The notes under the pieces: model-generated | Told to the model about the DNA's origin: nothing | Database searches by the model: none | The model's input: only the letters and a program-made list of their open reading frames with translations | Shown here: piece by piece, positions 10,820-22,871 of the stretch | How the letters are laid out: each line of letters starts with the position of its first letter | Numbering within the stretch: position 1 is the first letter of the stretch | Translations under genes and position numbers: made by a program | DNA from: Coleophoma eucalyptorum | Lineage: Eukaryota; Ascomycota; Leotiomycetes; Helotiales; Dermateaceae | Direction of reading: 5' to 3' | Length of the DNA stretch: 64,000 bases | Assembly: GCA_026120035.1 (NCBI GenBank) | Contig: JALRME010000007.1 | Location: 1,054,001-1,118,000 of the forward strand

Positions 10820-12747
10820 TTGATGGATGTTCGCATATTTAAATATATATTACCACCGCGGTAAATGGTCGCGAGTGATTCGACTTCATCCTCCTTCTAG
10901 TACCGTGGGGTGCACATACTGTGGCTGTCAGTTTTTCGAAGTATTGATATGAGCCGCATCAACATGGCACCGTTCTGCTTTGCCTCAATTCTTGCGTAAC
11001 CTACATTGTTCAAAGTTCCTTTTGGTCATATCGGGTTGAGTCATGAATAAAGAGAAGCGACCACTCTTAAGGAATTGCAAGAAATGCAAAATAAATACAT
11101 GGCCCGAAAATTTAAATGAGGCTCCTCTATACGCTCGAGGGTTCTTCGCAGAAATGCATGCCAATTCCGCAACAGCCAGTCATGGGTATCTTTGATTGAA
11201 CGCAGCTCTTATCCATAGTGGCTTGCATGACAATGTCCAACTTTCTGTCGTTCAAGCCACATCTCGGAGGATATATGTGTCTCAGCTGCACATGAGGCAC
11301 ACGCAGTAGTTCTCAACGGCCGCGATGAAGGACAAGACATCTACCTGCCATTTGTTTTAAGAGATTCGGGTATGCACTCTCTGTCATGTTTCCTCCAACA
11401 AGACTATTCGACAGAATCTTGACTGTGCATGTTGTACACTCGCAACGCGACCCGTGTGTCGGTTTGTAGTGAATCCCTGATGGATTTTTGTAGAGCTAGA
11501 TCCACACCGATCACTCTTTGGCTTCTCGAAAACGCTACAGTAAAATGCACAATTGTCATAGGTCTTCAGTCGGAATGGAGGGAAAAAGGGGGTTTCAGCA
11601 CACCAATCGTGTTCATCCTTGGGAATAGCACAGCAACTTTCAGTCCGTTGCGCCCGCCAAAGCTTACTATCATGTGAAGAGGGAGCCTTTGTTCCTCAAA
11701 AAGAACCACTGGTATGAATGGCATACCTTTGTGCCATCATTTCTATGATTCGGTAAGACGCCTTGAAAGACGATGCAAGGACAATGTCGTCAACCATCAC
11801 GAGTCTCAATGATTAGCACAGCTCTCGTCCCGCCCTCCGACATTCCCATCTCCCGTACCCCGCTGACTGTCAGATTGGTAAGGCCAGGTAAGGCCAGGCA
11901 ATGTGAGGCTGCATATTGAAGCATGCAACTCGGTATGTATGTGCTGTACAGAGGGTAATGCTGTGCTGACAGCAGTTGCGGCCAAGCAAAGCAGGTCAGC
12001 TTTTGCACGCAAGCAACAAAAGCAACTAAAAGAGAGGGGGTCCACACTGGCGGAAGCTGCCCCTTGTTGGTCGGTTCCGGAAAAACAGTCATGATTCCCA
12101 CCTCATCACATCCGAGCAAGGGTCTTCTCGCCGGCCTCCCTTCCGGCCACTCTAAATCGCAACCCTGATCCTAGGCCGTGAGCTTGTCAAACTCAAATGC
12201 GATTGTGCGCTTTTGGATTTGCACCTGTGGTTTTGGTTGGCCGGAAATAAAGCATCGCCATATCGATTTGCTTGTCGAGGACAGCCAGAACAGAACTTAA
12301 GGCACCAGCACTCACGCTCAACCTCATAGGCAGCGACTTTGCTTCCTCGATTTTGCAGTTAAGTATATGTTGTGAGTACTAACACGTGCTGCACCACGGG
12401 ATCCAGTCGTCATATCAGGCCTGAACTTCCGCTGTATCTTGCAGGCGCCGACCGGAGAGAAGTGAGTGGCTACGGTCAGCAGTTCCGTTCGTTTCTCTTT
12501 GGTTTGGATGATGTGATGAGTCGGATTCCAAGGATTATGAGGAGACGGACAGCCGGCATGGCGTCCATGGGAGATCTGCCACATGGGGGTTAGGTCTCAG
12601 AGGCCTCGCCCCGGTCGTGTGTGCAAGAATAGCGACTGAGTCCGGTTTCTTCCACAGCCGTGCTACCTGTTCTGAAGTATAGATTTGATAGACCTGTCTG
12701 CCGTTGATGGACACCACGGTGCTCCCAAGCCATGAAGCCCGCACAAA

Positions 12748-13107
12748 TCAGTGGCATTCATCCGAAGAGCTGTCACCTTTCATCGGATGCGTGTGTAACC
12801 CCAGATAGTCACTCGTCTCACGTTCCTCGAGAACGACAATGGAGGAAACATGTCGTGTAACGAGTCTTTGTCCTGCTTCTGAGGGTACCCAGATGATGTT
12901 CCAATTGCGTCTCAAACACGACCCCTCAAACGCTTTTGCTATCGTCTCCTTGAGATTGGCTGTGGCAAGGTGGGCATAATCCCAGAAGAAATGCACGTCT
13001 ATCGTGATATAGGCAGCTCTAGCGGGGGGATAGCGAGGAGTTCTGAAAACAGCTTTGAGACAGGACGGTAGAGGCATCCTCGGCATGTCCTTGTGAGTGA
13101 AAGCCAA
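12748..13107 (-). CDS. Unassigned 119-codon ORF (weak)
   Basis: An uninterrupted frame starting at an ATG, with mixed amino-acid composition and no low-complexity bias. I do not recognise the sequence. Features are a Pro/Arg-rich N-terminus, an aromatic patch DVHFFWDYAHL, and an acidic, His-containing C-terminus. There is no signal peptide, membrane segment or known motif. A second open frame follows at 12535-12744 on the same strand, so the two could be exons of one lineage-specific gene, but no clear splice pair was found. It may simply be a chance ORF. Confidence 0.25.
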   Translation of the reverse strand: MAFTHKDMPRMPLPSCLKAVFRTPRYPPARAAYITIDVHFFWDYAHLATANLKETIAKAFEGSCLRRNWNIIWVPSEAGQRLVTRHVSSIVVLEERETSDYLGLHTHPMKGDSSSDECH

Positions 13108-14329
13108 TCATGGTCGCTCTCGACCACCCCACCTCCCATTCATTATGCACATTACGAAGTATGGCACACCAAAATCGAGTTGAGCAGCCTCATTCGTGCA
13201 CCTCAAACATACGAACATATGATTCGCCTGCTGTAGTTCAGGAAGCATGTGGCACGATACAGAGAGGCATCGCTTTCAGGCCCGGGGAACATGAGCGATT
13301 GCTTACCTTATCCAGCTGGATGTTAAGGTACTGTAGGTAGGGTACAAGGGTTATAACGGTCTCCCTCCCCTCACGCTTACTCACGGAATATCCCCAGAAG
13401 CACACAGAAGCAGAAGCAGAAGCAGAAGCAAATTGGGGATACTAGTAATTGACATATATAAAACGGCATCGGGGTCAAACTGTGCAGCGCCCTCGATTGC
13501 CACGCTAAGCACAATATCATCCTCTTCATAACTCTATTCCTGATAACGATTACTAACGAATCAGGACAGCATACAGCTTACTATCCTGTGCCAGAATCTG
13601 TTACTGAGCCTTTGATCCGAGTGCTTCTAGCTCTTCCATCTAGAGCATCCCATCTGAATCTTACTCTATGTAAAGGGTAGACAAACCGAAAAAGAAAGAA
13701 CCAGTGACACGTGGCTGAGAAAGAAGAAAAAAAAAATCATGCAAATGATCCGAAGAGGCACTGAGACTATGTGATATAATTTACATGAGGTCTGTCAAAC
13801 CATCTGCGCCATAAGAACTTAAAGTACGAAGACACGAGAGTGGAAGAGAAACAGTATAGTAATGTGGCTCTCAGGTTGTTTCGCTGGCCTTGGTAGGAGC
13901 ATGAATATAATGCTGAGTAGCTTAGAGTAGCTTAGATGGTACGGGCAAAGATTTCATGTGCTGGTGGTTCTGAGGTTTAGCCTTTCCGTCCTACTGGTGG
14001 CCACTTTAACACCAACACAGTGTATAGAGAAACGAAACAAGTTGTGGTCGTGCTCTTCGTTAACTTCTTATGCACCGTGTCCCAAGTACTGTACTGGAAC
14101 TTATGGCCATGAACCCTGGTCTGTGGGTGTTCTCTCCAACGTCTTGTGCGCATCGAAACAAGAATGGCTCCCCCTTGACAAGGGTGCAGATCACCAACGA
14201 GTCCGTGGCCTACAGCTTCCCTGGCCATGCCCATGTTGGTACCCACAATGACTACGTACAGTTCTTACAGTACAGTACTGATCCATGTCCGTGCCCATGC
14301 TCACTTCGAGGCTTGCACTGGTTGGACAA

Positions 14330-14339
14330 GGGGGGGGGG
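14330..14339 (+). repeat. Poly(G) tract, 10 bases
   Basis: A run of 10 G in intergenic sequence upstream of the Whi3-like gene. It is likely variable in length between isolates and sequencing reads. Confidence 0.85.
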
Positions 14340-14654
14340 CAACTACTGAGCCTACGATACGGAAGTCAACAGCTCCAAGCGCCTATCATGAGCCCGAAAA
14401 CACTTGCCCAAACTTCTTGGTAGGCTTGATTGCTGAACATTCCGCGCCTCTACCTGCGCTATCCCCTAGGCCCGGTGGTCGCTGTGAGTTTTCTTTATCG
14501 CTAAACCGTACTGGAAGCGAATAAAAGCCTTCAAATGAGAAGATACGACCAAGGGTGACGATTCTGATGGACCATCTAGATGCACATCCACAACTATAGT
14601 AGAACTGAATGGTCTCCCAACCACACCCGACGACCCGTTTGTGGCACGGTGTCG

Positions 14655-14693
14655 GGTGTGTGTGTGTGTGTGTGCGTGTGTGTGCGTGTGCGT
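14655..14693 (+). repeat. (TG)n microsatellite with CG interruptions
   Basis: About 19 dinucleotide units of GT with occasional GC steps. The minus-strand frame through it reads as alternating His and Thr, which explains a spurious 140-codon ORF at 14466-14888. Confidence 0.9.
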
Positions 14694-14892
14694 ATGAGAG
14701 GGAGGGAGAGATAGAGAAAATATCATTTTGACTTGCTTATCAAAGACTGCTCTCGCAGCTGCAGCCTCTTTCTCCCCTGGCCCGCCGTACTTGACTCCTA
14801 TCTTACTTGAACTTGACCTACACAGTACCTTAAGGTATCTAACCCACATTTTCAATTTCATCTCCTTAAAACAATGAGCGATGAGCAACGAT

Positions 14893-14920
14893 GAACAGTG
14901 AACAGTGAACAGTGAACAGC
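14893..14920 (+). repeat. Four tandem GAACAGT heptamers
   Basis: Four head-to-tail GAACAGT units, the last ending in C. The region continues with partial copies (GAAGACAGTTGAACAG). It lies about 1 kb upstream of the Whi3-like start codon. Confidence 0.85.
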
Positions 14921-15081
14921 GAAGACAGTTGAACAGAGCAGGCCGAAAAGGCCTCTATCGCCCACACTAACCGCTCTGGACTTAATCCTCTCACTACTCA
15001 CAGCACTCCAACTCTCTCTCTCTCTCTACACTACACTACTCCACTACTCTACCTTGTCTACCCTGCCTTCCTGGTACATAT

Positions 15082-15108
15082 ACCTTACCTTACCTTACCT
15101 TACCTTAC
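15082..15108 (+). repeat. CTTAC pentamer repeat
   Basis: Five tandem CTTAC units within a pyrimidine-rich tract upstream of the Whi3-like gene. A CT run (TCTCTCTCTCTC) lies just before it, at about 15013-15028. Confidence 0.85.
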
Positions 15109-15461
15109 TACTGTACCTCCCGACTCCACCCCCGATTTGGTCCAGTTCAATCTACCCATTAGAATTTCCACTATTCCGTACCACCTCGTCTCTTCACCAC
15201 CCAATAAATCCTCCCTCCGTCGGTCTATCAGGCCTCGACAGATCTATCTCTCTCGACAGGCACACTCCCCCCAGTTCGTTCGACATAAACATCTCTCCGA
15301 CATATTCATCGACACCATATCCTCGCCTTTCTTCTCCATCACATTATCCTACGCTCCCTCGCTCCCTCCCTCTGTTTCTCGACTATCTTACGCTTATCGC
15401 GAACATTCCTTCCAGTATCCGCTGTCAGACATCTCGGCAATTTGTACGGAGGTACCATCTT

Positions 15462-15473
15462 CCCCCCCCCCCC
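15462..15473 (+). repeat. Poly(C) tract, 12 bases
   Basis: A run of 12 C in the presumed 5' leader of the Whi3-like gene, about 415 bp before its start codon. Confidence 0.85.
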
Positions 15474-15886
15474 AAGATTGTTGGGGAAGGAGCTCGGTCG
15501 GCACTCTGCGTGTGCTCACCCTCCCGTACTGCCACTGCTCACTGGGACTTGTACCATCCATCCATTTACGACCTGCAACCGCGCGTTATTTTCCCCAGAG
15601 TCCGACTACGATCAGCATTCAGGCACGAAAGAACGTCTATCTGACAGCTCAACTTTCACGACATCAACAATCGACACTATCAGTACATCACTGTCGCATA
15701 CTCCTTACCAGTGCCTTATCAATTCCTTCGTCGCCTTCCCTGTTGTGCCAACCATCGAACCTGCACCGAGTGTCCTACCTTACAACCTCTACCCTTTGAC
15801 TCACGACCGCGCGATCCAGATCTCGTCGCTGCAGCGAAGCTTTTTAGATCGTTGCGATTATCGAAACTACCTGCTGCTGTTGAGGC

Positions 15887-17650
15887 ATGATCCAGGTGCA
15901 ACAAAGTCCTGGCGCAACAAAGCTATCGTCCCTGAATAACCTCTCGCGAGAACGAATATCGCTGTTCGATCGCACGAGTCTTTATCCATCGAGCGCAATA
16001 CCAAAGCATGCAATGAACGCACCTGTCTTTGTCCCGCAAGGTCAGGCCTTCCGTCAAACCAACGGCACCCAACAACCATTTCAATCAATAACCACCACCA
16101 TGAACGGACTTGCAGGCGATGGCGCCGCGACTGGTTCACAATCCTCCGCAAGCCCTTTCGCGAGCGCGCCATGCTCAGTGCTGATCCGACGACTACCCTT
16201 GAATACAACCGAAGATACTCTAAGATCAATGGTCGTTTGGTCCAAGGAACTCGTGCATGCTGAGGTCCTGGCCCCTGAGAAGTCTGAGGACCCAGGTCTT
16301 CGCTCCGCCGTGTTGCGCTTCAAGTCGCACGCCGGTGCCTCAGAGGCAAAGAACATGTTGGATGGCAAGCCAAATATCTCCAATGATGCAAAGATGATGG
16401 TCGAGATCATATATGGCAGCCCGACAGCTTCTCGACGTTTCACGGTCGATGCGACGAACAACCCTGGGCCTTCAAGTTCGACCTCGTCGACAGCTTCATC
16501 CGGTGGCCCTACTCCTCGCCAAGCGTCTCGATTTAACGGCACCTTTCAATCTGCTCAGAATCAACGGGTCTCCCCGCCAAACAATGGAAGTTATAGTAAT
16601 GAGCTCCCGGATCCCGGAAATAGCGCTCATTATCAAAGCCTCTTCTCTCCACAGTCACCCATTGGTAACCATCTAAATGAGAGAACGCGTATCACAGGAA
16701 AGTCTTTAATTAACAATGACTCAGTCGACGACGACGAAACTGGTGAGCTGCTTAAAGACCCTGTAGCATACGCAGAGAATGGACCATCGTCAGCACAGCC
16801 TCGTCGATCCACGATCCCTCAGTTGCCCATTTCCCGTTTGGCTAACTTGTCACTCAACACAAGCGTTGTTACCCCTCAAGTCGGCGTGCCTCCATTCTCA
16901 GCACAGGCTCTTCATAATATGCCTCATTCGAATGCTATGTCTCCAACCACCGTGTCCACCGGTGGACCACCAGTCAATTACCAGCTAAACAGCCAGCATT
17001 ACCAACGACATAACTTCCCGCCAGTTAATCCCGCGGACCAAAACCCTCCCTGCAATACTTTATATGTCGGAAATCTTCCTATTGATACCTCAGAGGATGA
17101 GCTCAAGGCTATGTTTTCTAAGCAGCGTGGTTATAAACGCCTTTGCTTCCGAACCAAGCAGAATGGACCCATGTGCTTCGTGGAATTCGAGGATGTCTCG
17201 TTTGCGACCAAAGCCTTACATGAGCTGTATGGGCACCCATTACACAATAGTATCAAAGGAGGAATCAGGCTCAGCTTTTCGAAGAACCCATTAGGAGTTC
17301 GTTCTGGCCAAGGTATGGCGTCTCCAGGACCACCATCTATTCCTGGACTCATGCAAGGCATCAACGGAGCTCTTTCAAATGGACCCTCAGCATCTTTTAG
17401 CACTGCAAATGGCCCCCCTCCTGGTCTCTCAGCACCACCCGGACTTGGGCCAAGCAGGGTTGCATATGGTGCAGTCCCTTTGACACCTATGAATGGAGTC
17501 GCTGGACAGTACACAACCAGCTTTGGGGCCAATCACAATGGTTGGAATGGGCCTGTGTATGGGTCTGCTATGGCGGCTGGTGGCCCCGTCTCAATGATGA
17601 ATGGTGGCTACACGGGAGGCAACCCTCCTGCCTATATGATGGGTCGTTGA
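15887..17650 (+). CDS. Whi3-like RNA-binding protein with two RRM domains
   Basis: A single 587-residue frame. RRM1 spans about residues 93-170 and begins CSVLIRRLPLNTTEDTL. RRM2 spans about 388-470 and begins NTLYVGNLPIDTSEDEL, with CFVEFEDVSFATKAL and IRLSFSKNPLGVR near its end. That C-terminal RRM signature is characteristic of the Whi3/Whi4 group. In yeast, Whi3 binds CLN3 and other mRNAs and restrains cell-cycle entry; fungal homologues form RNA condensates. The linker is Ser/Pro/Asn-rich, and the C-terminus is rich in Gly, Pro and Met, as expected of a disordered, assembly-prone region. The start at 15887 opens the longest frame; ATGs at 16013 (MNAPVFVP) and 16100 are alternatives. A long pyrimidine-rich leader precedes it. 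Confidence 0.9.
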   Translation: MIQVQQSPGATKLSSLNNLSRERISLFDRTSLYPSSAIPKHAMNAPVFVPQGQAFRQTNGTQQPFQSITTTMNGLAGDGAATGSQSSASPFASAPCSVLIRRLPLNTTEDTLRSMVVWSKELVHAEVLAPEKSEDPGLRSAVLRFKSHAGASEAKNMLDGKPNISNDAKMMVEIIYGSPTASRRFTVDATNNPGPSSSTSSTASSGGPTPRQASRFNGTFQSAQNQRVSPPNNGSYSNELPDPGNSAHYQSLFSPQSPIGNHLNERTRITGKSLINNDSVDDDETGELLKDPVAYAENGPSSAQPRRSTIPQLPISRLANLSLNTSVVTPQVGVPPFSAQALHNMPHSNAMSPTTVSTGGPPVNYQLNSQHYQRHNFPPVNPADQNPPCNTLYVGNLPIDTSEDELKAMFSKQRGYKRLCFRTKQNGPMCFVEFEDVSFATKALHELYGHPLHNSIKGGIRLSFSKNPLGVRSGQGMASPGPPSIPGLMQGINGALSNGPSASFSTANGPPPGLSAPPGLGPSRVAYGAVPLTPMNGVAGQYTTSFGANHNGWNGPVYGSAMAAGGPVSMMNGGYTGGNPPAYMMGR

Positions 17651-19619
17651 AAGCTGCGTCCTGGACACTGCCTCGGGAAGTTTCCTATCAGATCATTTCA
17701 TAGTACACGAGATTTTATTGGCTCCATGCTGTCATGCATAGACCACACTCTTTGTTATTCTTCATATTGCTATCATTTTCAGTTTGTAGGGAGGAGTTTA
17801 CTGGTATTGCTGTGTTCCGAGGCATTTTCATTTTGCATTGTTCGTCATGGTACTTTTCACGGTCATGAGATTCCCCATCAGCGTTGAAGCAATTCAGGGA
17901 GTTGAGATAAGATATGGGGGATGGGGGCATGTAATGGGGTTCGTTGGCTTGAATTTTTATGTTACTGTTCAGCTACTACTGGTCATGTGGCACGTTGTTC
18001 TCTTATCATTGCGTTGGGCGTACAATCTACAGATCTTTGAGGGGTGCAAGCTGGCATGCTTGTGGGATTCATTTGCTGCGTTGAACTGTACGATCGCTGC
18101 TGCTAAACTCTGGGCATGGAATGGATTACAGGAAAGAACACAAACGCAAGAGGGATGGAAAAGGCGCACGATTTTACGGTTCTATCGTGTGCATTTGTCG
18201 GTATTCACGTTCACAGCGCAGCAATACACATAATTCGGTATAGGAGAGCGAAGTTTGCTTGGCATATATCGTCGCCGTCGGCGTTTTGGCATCTATCATT
18301 TAGCTTCAGTTCTAGAAGGTTCAAATATGGATTACGGTTTGCGCTGGATTGGCACCGTCAAGCTCAAGATTGATTTATTTTCATGTGATAATCAGATGCT
18401 TAATGCCTTGAATACGTGTTGAGGCTGCCATATTTGCCACGGAGGTACACGAAAGCTTATTCTTGAGAGACGGATTACATATGACACATGCCAAGGGTCA
18501 GGCAAAAGACTTCGCCAGATGTAAAATTGAATGCCTTCAGAGAATTCTCTTGTCGGGTAAGCGCTGAATGAAGCAAGTAAACGAGGCTGACGTTCGCGAG
18601 GCTGATCAGCAAACCTCGCTAAAAGGGATTAGTGCGTTGGGCAAAGCACGCTAATGAATTTTCTATCATGTATTTCTTTCCTTCCATCGATCCATTTCAC
18701 CTCGTTCTTGCAACAACATAACACAACGCAACCACGACTCGATACCAAAGATGGACAGCTCTTTTGCTGTTGCATATCAGTCTTACTATGCAGTATTGCT
18801 GGGTTTCTAATTGCCCTTGTATTCACGACCAACATCCATTTGAGACCAGCCACCACTGGGTAAGCTCTTCCATGTTTTTTTCAAGCTATCTTCCTGTTTT
18901 CTATGATGAACTTTCGTGTCGCCCCTATCTTACCAATGAGCTTTTGCTCCCGTGGTGATGTACCTGTCTTAACCAAACGGACTATCTGATGTATCCAAAC
19001 AAGAAGAACTTCTCATTATAACACTGCGCATTGCATCTGAAAGCTCCTAGCTAATCTTGTTCGCAGATCCATTGCTATACTGTGAGTCCAACCAGCTCTA
19101 CGCCTGCCCTCATGATCAATCCTCCTAGACATACAATGATGATCAAAACAAGTACTATCAAATACAGAATTTACTCATGTAGAACAAACTGGTTCGATTA
19201 CCTGAAAATATGTCTTGGGAGGATGATCATTTGGGGGCCTTCTACTCAGCAAAGGCTAGGATAATAGCTGACTATCGTCGACCTGCAGAATAATCAATAG
19301 TTAGAGCTTGCTGTAGCTTCTCACAAGGTAAATATCTGATTCTTATTCTCATTTATCGGCATCTTTCTGCCGCAGCACCATGGCTTATGATGCAACAATT
19401 TCCATGCTAATACTGAAGACACTTTGTGTCATGCGGAATAACCTTCGACTTTTCATCTTTCAACTGAAGCTTCCTTCTATCTCCTTCTAGATGCACGTCT
19501 TTCTTGGCTTCATTAACTGACATTGTGCAAAGTTTAGATACCAAATTGCACTCATCGCCTTCCAGCATATCGCACAAGGTGAACAGTGGAGGAGCAGGTT
19601 TGAGATAGAATAAATAGTC
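17651..19619. other. Intergenic region between two facing 3' ends
   Basis: This lies between the 3' ends of the Whi3-like gene and the minus-strand FAD oxidoreductase. The first several hundred bases, T-rich, are probably 3' untranslated sequence. A 131-codon frame at 17838-18233 has no recognisable homology and is likely fortuitous. I see no RNA gene or repeat. Confidence 0.5.
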
Positions 19620-20935
19620 TTAAAATGATAGTCCACTTACATCTGCACTTACTACTTTTCCTTGTATAATTTCTGCCATGACTTTTCCTGTACCGAGGCT
19701 CAGAGTGATTCCCCAAGGACCATGTCCCGCTGCTAGAAAAACCCCTCCTTCGCCGTTAGGCCTTGTACTGACTCCCAAACTCTGGTCTGGGATTCTTGAC
19801 AGTATAGGCGTGCCCTTTCTAGTCACAGGTCGAAAACAGAGTCCCTTTCTTAGTATTTCGACTTCGTTGTCATCGTGCGGCTTGCCTAGCAATCTCCTGG
19901 ATATTGCTAGCAATGTAATCATAGCATTCTCGTCGATGGTGGAAGCAGTCGCGAGCTCTGGTAGAGGAATACTTTCCGAGTTTAGGCCAGCAATATAAAT
20001 TTCTTCACCAAGACGCGAGAAGACTTCAGGAGAATAGCCACTTGAATCGCTCGTAAAAATAGCATGGCACCCATTCCCTTCCATGGCACTTGTCCACCTG
20101 GGTGACTTTACAACGAGCGAATGGCCAGCTAAACTCTGGACAGGGACACGAAATGTCGATGTCGTAAACAAATCCGAGAAGACTCGTGGTGACCATGCTC
20201 CTGCTGCGATCAGTAGTTTGGTACACGGAATATCTGTCTCAGTATTTGTCTCCGTGTTCAGAATGCAAATGCTGGACAACTCGTCTTGGACATCTTTTCC
20301 GATCGATATTGCTTTGGCTGGATGGTGGAGCTGAACACCACGCTCGAGGCAGCTTTGCAGGAGGAATTGTGAGAGCCGTAACGGGTCACTGGCGAACCCA
20401 AGCGTTAGAAAGAACCTTTTAGTAGTGTAGGTGAAGAAGGCGTAATAACTCTGTGAACCCACACTTGTGCTGTGGTACCTTCTTCAGATATCAACTCTAT
20501 AGTATCTCCTTCGCCTCTGCTTAGCCAGTCCGGTTCCCATCCATCACCGCCAATTTCTTCGTTGTCTGTTCTACTAGAGGCAAGCCCTCTACTCTCCTCC
20601 TGTCTAAGCCAGTCGTCCGCCCTCGTAGTACCCAGGCTCTTCCTCCCAGGCGCTAAGCTTATGCTGGTACTTCTAGAGTATCCCCATTTCTCCCTTCCGT
20701 TGAACTCCTCTGCAATTCTTTTATGTTCGTCAAAGCTCAACCTTCCCAACTCCGCAATTGATGAGGTAAACCAATCCGCCGCAAGGAATCCACCCGCGTT
20801 GCCAGAGGCAGATGCGAACAGTTTTGGGGATGGTTCGACGAGGTGGATCGACTTGGGGTTTTGAGAACTCGAGAGGTAGTAGGCTGTCGAAGCCCCGATG
20901 ATGCCTGTACCAAGTATTACAGTGTTATCTGCCAT
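19620..20935 (-). CDS. FAD-dependent oxidoreductase (DAO family, Tda3-like)
   Basis: Two exons, complement(20463..20935) and complement(19620..20388), give 413 residues. The 74-bp intron (20389-20462) joins TTAQV to DPLRLSQFLL. The N-terminus has the FAD-binding ILGTGIIGAS followed by a beta-strand ending in HLVE. SGNAGGFLAADW follows and resembles the fungal group that includes yeast Tda3. Near the C-terminus, FLAAGHGPWGITLSLGTG is the second FAD-contacting block of D-amino-acid/glycine oxidase-like enzymes. Members oxidise amines or amino acids, producing an imine and H2O2; the substrate here is unknown. The start at 20935 (MADNTVIL) was chosen over an upstream ATG because it begins at the Rossmann fold. 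The gene is transcribed divergently from an SDR gene 194 bp away. Confidence 0.87.
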
Positions 20936-21129
20936 TACTTGAAGTATTGAAGGCGTCAATCGGGTCGGATGGTAGAGGGGACAAGAAGAAGAACGAGGGG
21001 GAGAGGTATGACGTTGAGGACGAATATTTGCAGGGGTTATTCTAGAATGTAATTGTTCCTTCCACCCCACTTCGGATCACTATTCCTTCGACAAACAATT
21101 ACGTCGAATAAGCCCTGCTCTACGTCGCC
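20936..21129. promoter_or_regulatory. Divergent promoter between oxidoreductase and SDR
   Basis: Only 194 bp separate the start codons of the minus-strand FAD oxidoreductase and the plus-strand SDR. Both promoters and 5' leaders must lie here, which makes co-regulation possible. No specific factor site is identified. Confidence 0.6.
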
Positions 21130-22299
21130 ATGTCAGATCCCAAGGTTATTATTGTAACGGGTGCAAGCCGCGGTATTGGTCTGGCTACAGCTCGATTCCT
21201 CCTCAAGGGATTGAACAAGGTTGTCGTGGTGGCTCGTACTGCTGGACCTTTAGAAAAATTGAAAGAGGAATTTCCTGACCAAGTTGAGTTTCTTGCTGCA
21301 GATCTGGCAGACTTTTCGGTATGTCATCTTTGTTTTTCTTCGATTGATTGGTCTTTTGCTGTATCTGAGGTGTTATCTGAGGTGTCATTGATGAGGATCA
21401 GGAGATCAAATGGCACCAGCGGCCTCTGGTCGCCATGAATTTCTTTCCAGACCCAACAAATCAGATGTTGCTTAGATAGAGAATCTACGGCGTGATACAG
21501 ACTGCTATCCTCATATGCAACTTCTTTGCAATTGCATGCGTGCTCTCTCTCGTACCGCTCAAATCTCATTGTTTTCTGTAGGTCGGCCCCAAGGCAGTCT
21601 CTCTTGCTCTCAAGGCATTTTCCCGTCTTGATGGTCTAATCATCAATCATGGTACTCTCAGCCCTGTGAAGCGTGTAGCCGACAGTACCGCTGAGGAGTG
21701 GAGAGCTATCTTCGACGTCAATTTCTTCAGTGCTTTGGCTTTTGTAAGTACGCTATCCGTATGAGATCAGACCGAGAGGCTTCCTCCTAACGGTACTTTC
21801 CCTTGCCGGGCTTCTGCTAAGACACGGTGAAACTAGATAAGTCCAGCCATTCCGGCACTGCGTGAAAGCCATGGCCGGATTGTATTGACCTCATCTGGTG
21901 CTTCAGTCTCGGCATATTCAACATGGGGCGCCTATGGTTCTTCAAAGGCTGCCTTGAACCACCTGTCACTCACACTCAAAGCAGAAGAGCCAGATATCAC
22001 CACAATATCAATTAGACCCGGTGTTGTGGATACTGAGATGCAGGTTGAAATCAGAGAGAAGCACGTCGAGCTCATGGATTCCACAGATGCTACCAAGTTC
22101 AAGAGCTTGCACACTGATGGCAAGCTTCTGAAGCCAGAGCAACCAGGCCATGTAATGGCAAGGTTAGCAATCAGTGCATCTGCAAACCTGAATGGGAAGT
22201 TCTTGAGGTAAGTTACCACACCATGACAGCGTGGAGTCCACACACTAATTCTACTGAAGCTGGAATGACAAGGAGCTTGATGCGTACCAAGAATTGTAA
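21130..22299 (+). CDS. Short-chain dehydrogenase/reductase (classical SDR)
   Basis: Exons 21130-21318, 21582-21743, 21837-22207 and 22260-22299 give 253 residues. The cofactor motif TGASRGIG is at residues 10-17. INHG takes the place of the usual NAG motif. The catalytic Ser is in LTSSGAS, and Tyr and Lys are in AYGSSKAAL. The C-terminus is completed by a 40-bp exon encoding WNDKELDAYQEL. Single-domain SDRs of this size reduce or oxidise carbonyl/alcohol groups with NAD(P)(H). The sequence resembles the sepiapterin reductase/Irc24-like group. The first intron is long for this window (263 bp). It is head-to-head with the FAD oxidoreductase and 572 bp upstream of an acyl-CoA ligase on the same strand. 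Confidence 0.9.
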
Positions 22300-22871
22300 A
22301 GCGAGCGACAGATTATTTTTGCTAAACAGGAACTCAAAAGAGCTCAATTCAATCAAGACCTTTCTTTTGCCACCTCAACTGTACATTTTGAAAGCCACCT
22401 GAAGTATAGAACCCGAGCCACGAGGGATACTGTAGATGCTGCATTGTGGAGAGAGCATACGTGCTTCTTGACTACTTACAGTCAAGGAGGGGCTCGGACT
22501 CGGCAAAGCTGCTGTGGCAATCTCCCCGCATTCGAAGAGGTGGGTTGCGGAAGTGCCCCGCTACCGCCTCCACCTTTCTCCTTGGACATTCCACCGCATC
22601 ATGCGCACACCTTTGTCTTCGTCTTGTTTTCGTTTTCATGTTTTTTCTCGTCTCTTGCTCGACGGCCTTGTATGAGATTCTGCTCATACCCATTAAAACC
22701 CTTGGCGAGCCTTGAATACCTTCGTTGGTCTCGGAATTTCTCTTGCGCCGAATTCTCTTGTAGGGAATAGGAGGATGAGAAGTTATGATGTTCTCGCGTC
22801 TAATTCGGGTCAATGGACCAGCACTCTCAAGGAAAGCCCACTGGAGTTGCCCACTGAGAAGAAATTTCTTG
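22300..22871. other. Intergenic region, SDR to acyl-CoA ligase
   Basis: A 572-bp gap between two same-strand genes. It should hold the SDR 3' end and the ligase promoter. A 100-codon frame at 22444-22770 overlaps frames on both strands and looks fortuitous. Confidence 0.5.

Larger units (their letters stand above)
10820..15886. other. 5-kb intergenic region rich in simple repeats
   Basis: No recognisable gene apart from a weak ORF at 12748-13107. A TATA-like element, CATATATAAAA, occurs at about 13450, followed by no convincing coding exon. Simple repeats cluster towards the right: AGAAGC units near 13405, a poly(G) run at 14330-14339, a TG microsatellite at 14655-14693, four GAACAGT units at 14893-14920 and CTTAC units at 15082-15108. 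From about 15000 the plus strand is strongly pyrimidine-rich. That part is likely the promoter and leader of the Whi3-like gene. Confidence 0.5.

Noticed and set aside
14466..14888. 140-codon minus-strand frame
   Set aside because: Its middle is alternating His and Thr from the TG microsatellite; the rest has no protein-like character.
15054..15939. Three overlapping plus-strand frames of 165-220 codons
   Set aside because: All result from low purine content; Pro/Ser/Thr-rich with no domain. Kept only as a possible leader in the findings.
17838..18233. 131-codon frame after the Whi3-like gene
   Set aside because: Located in the likely 3' untranslated region, with no known motif and no start context.
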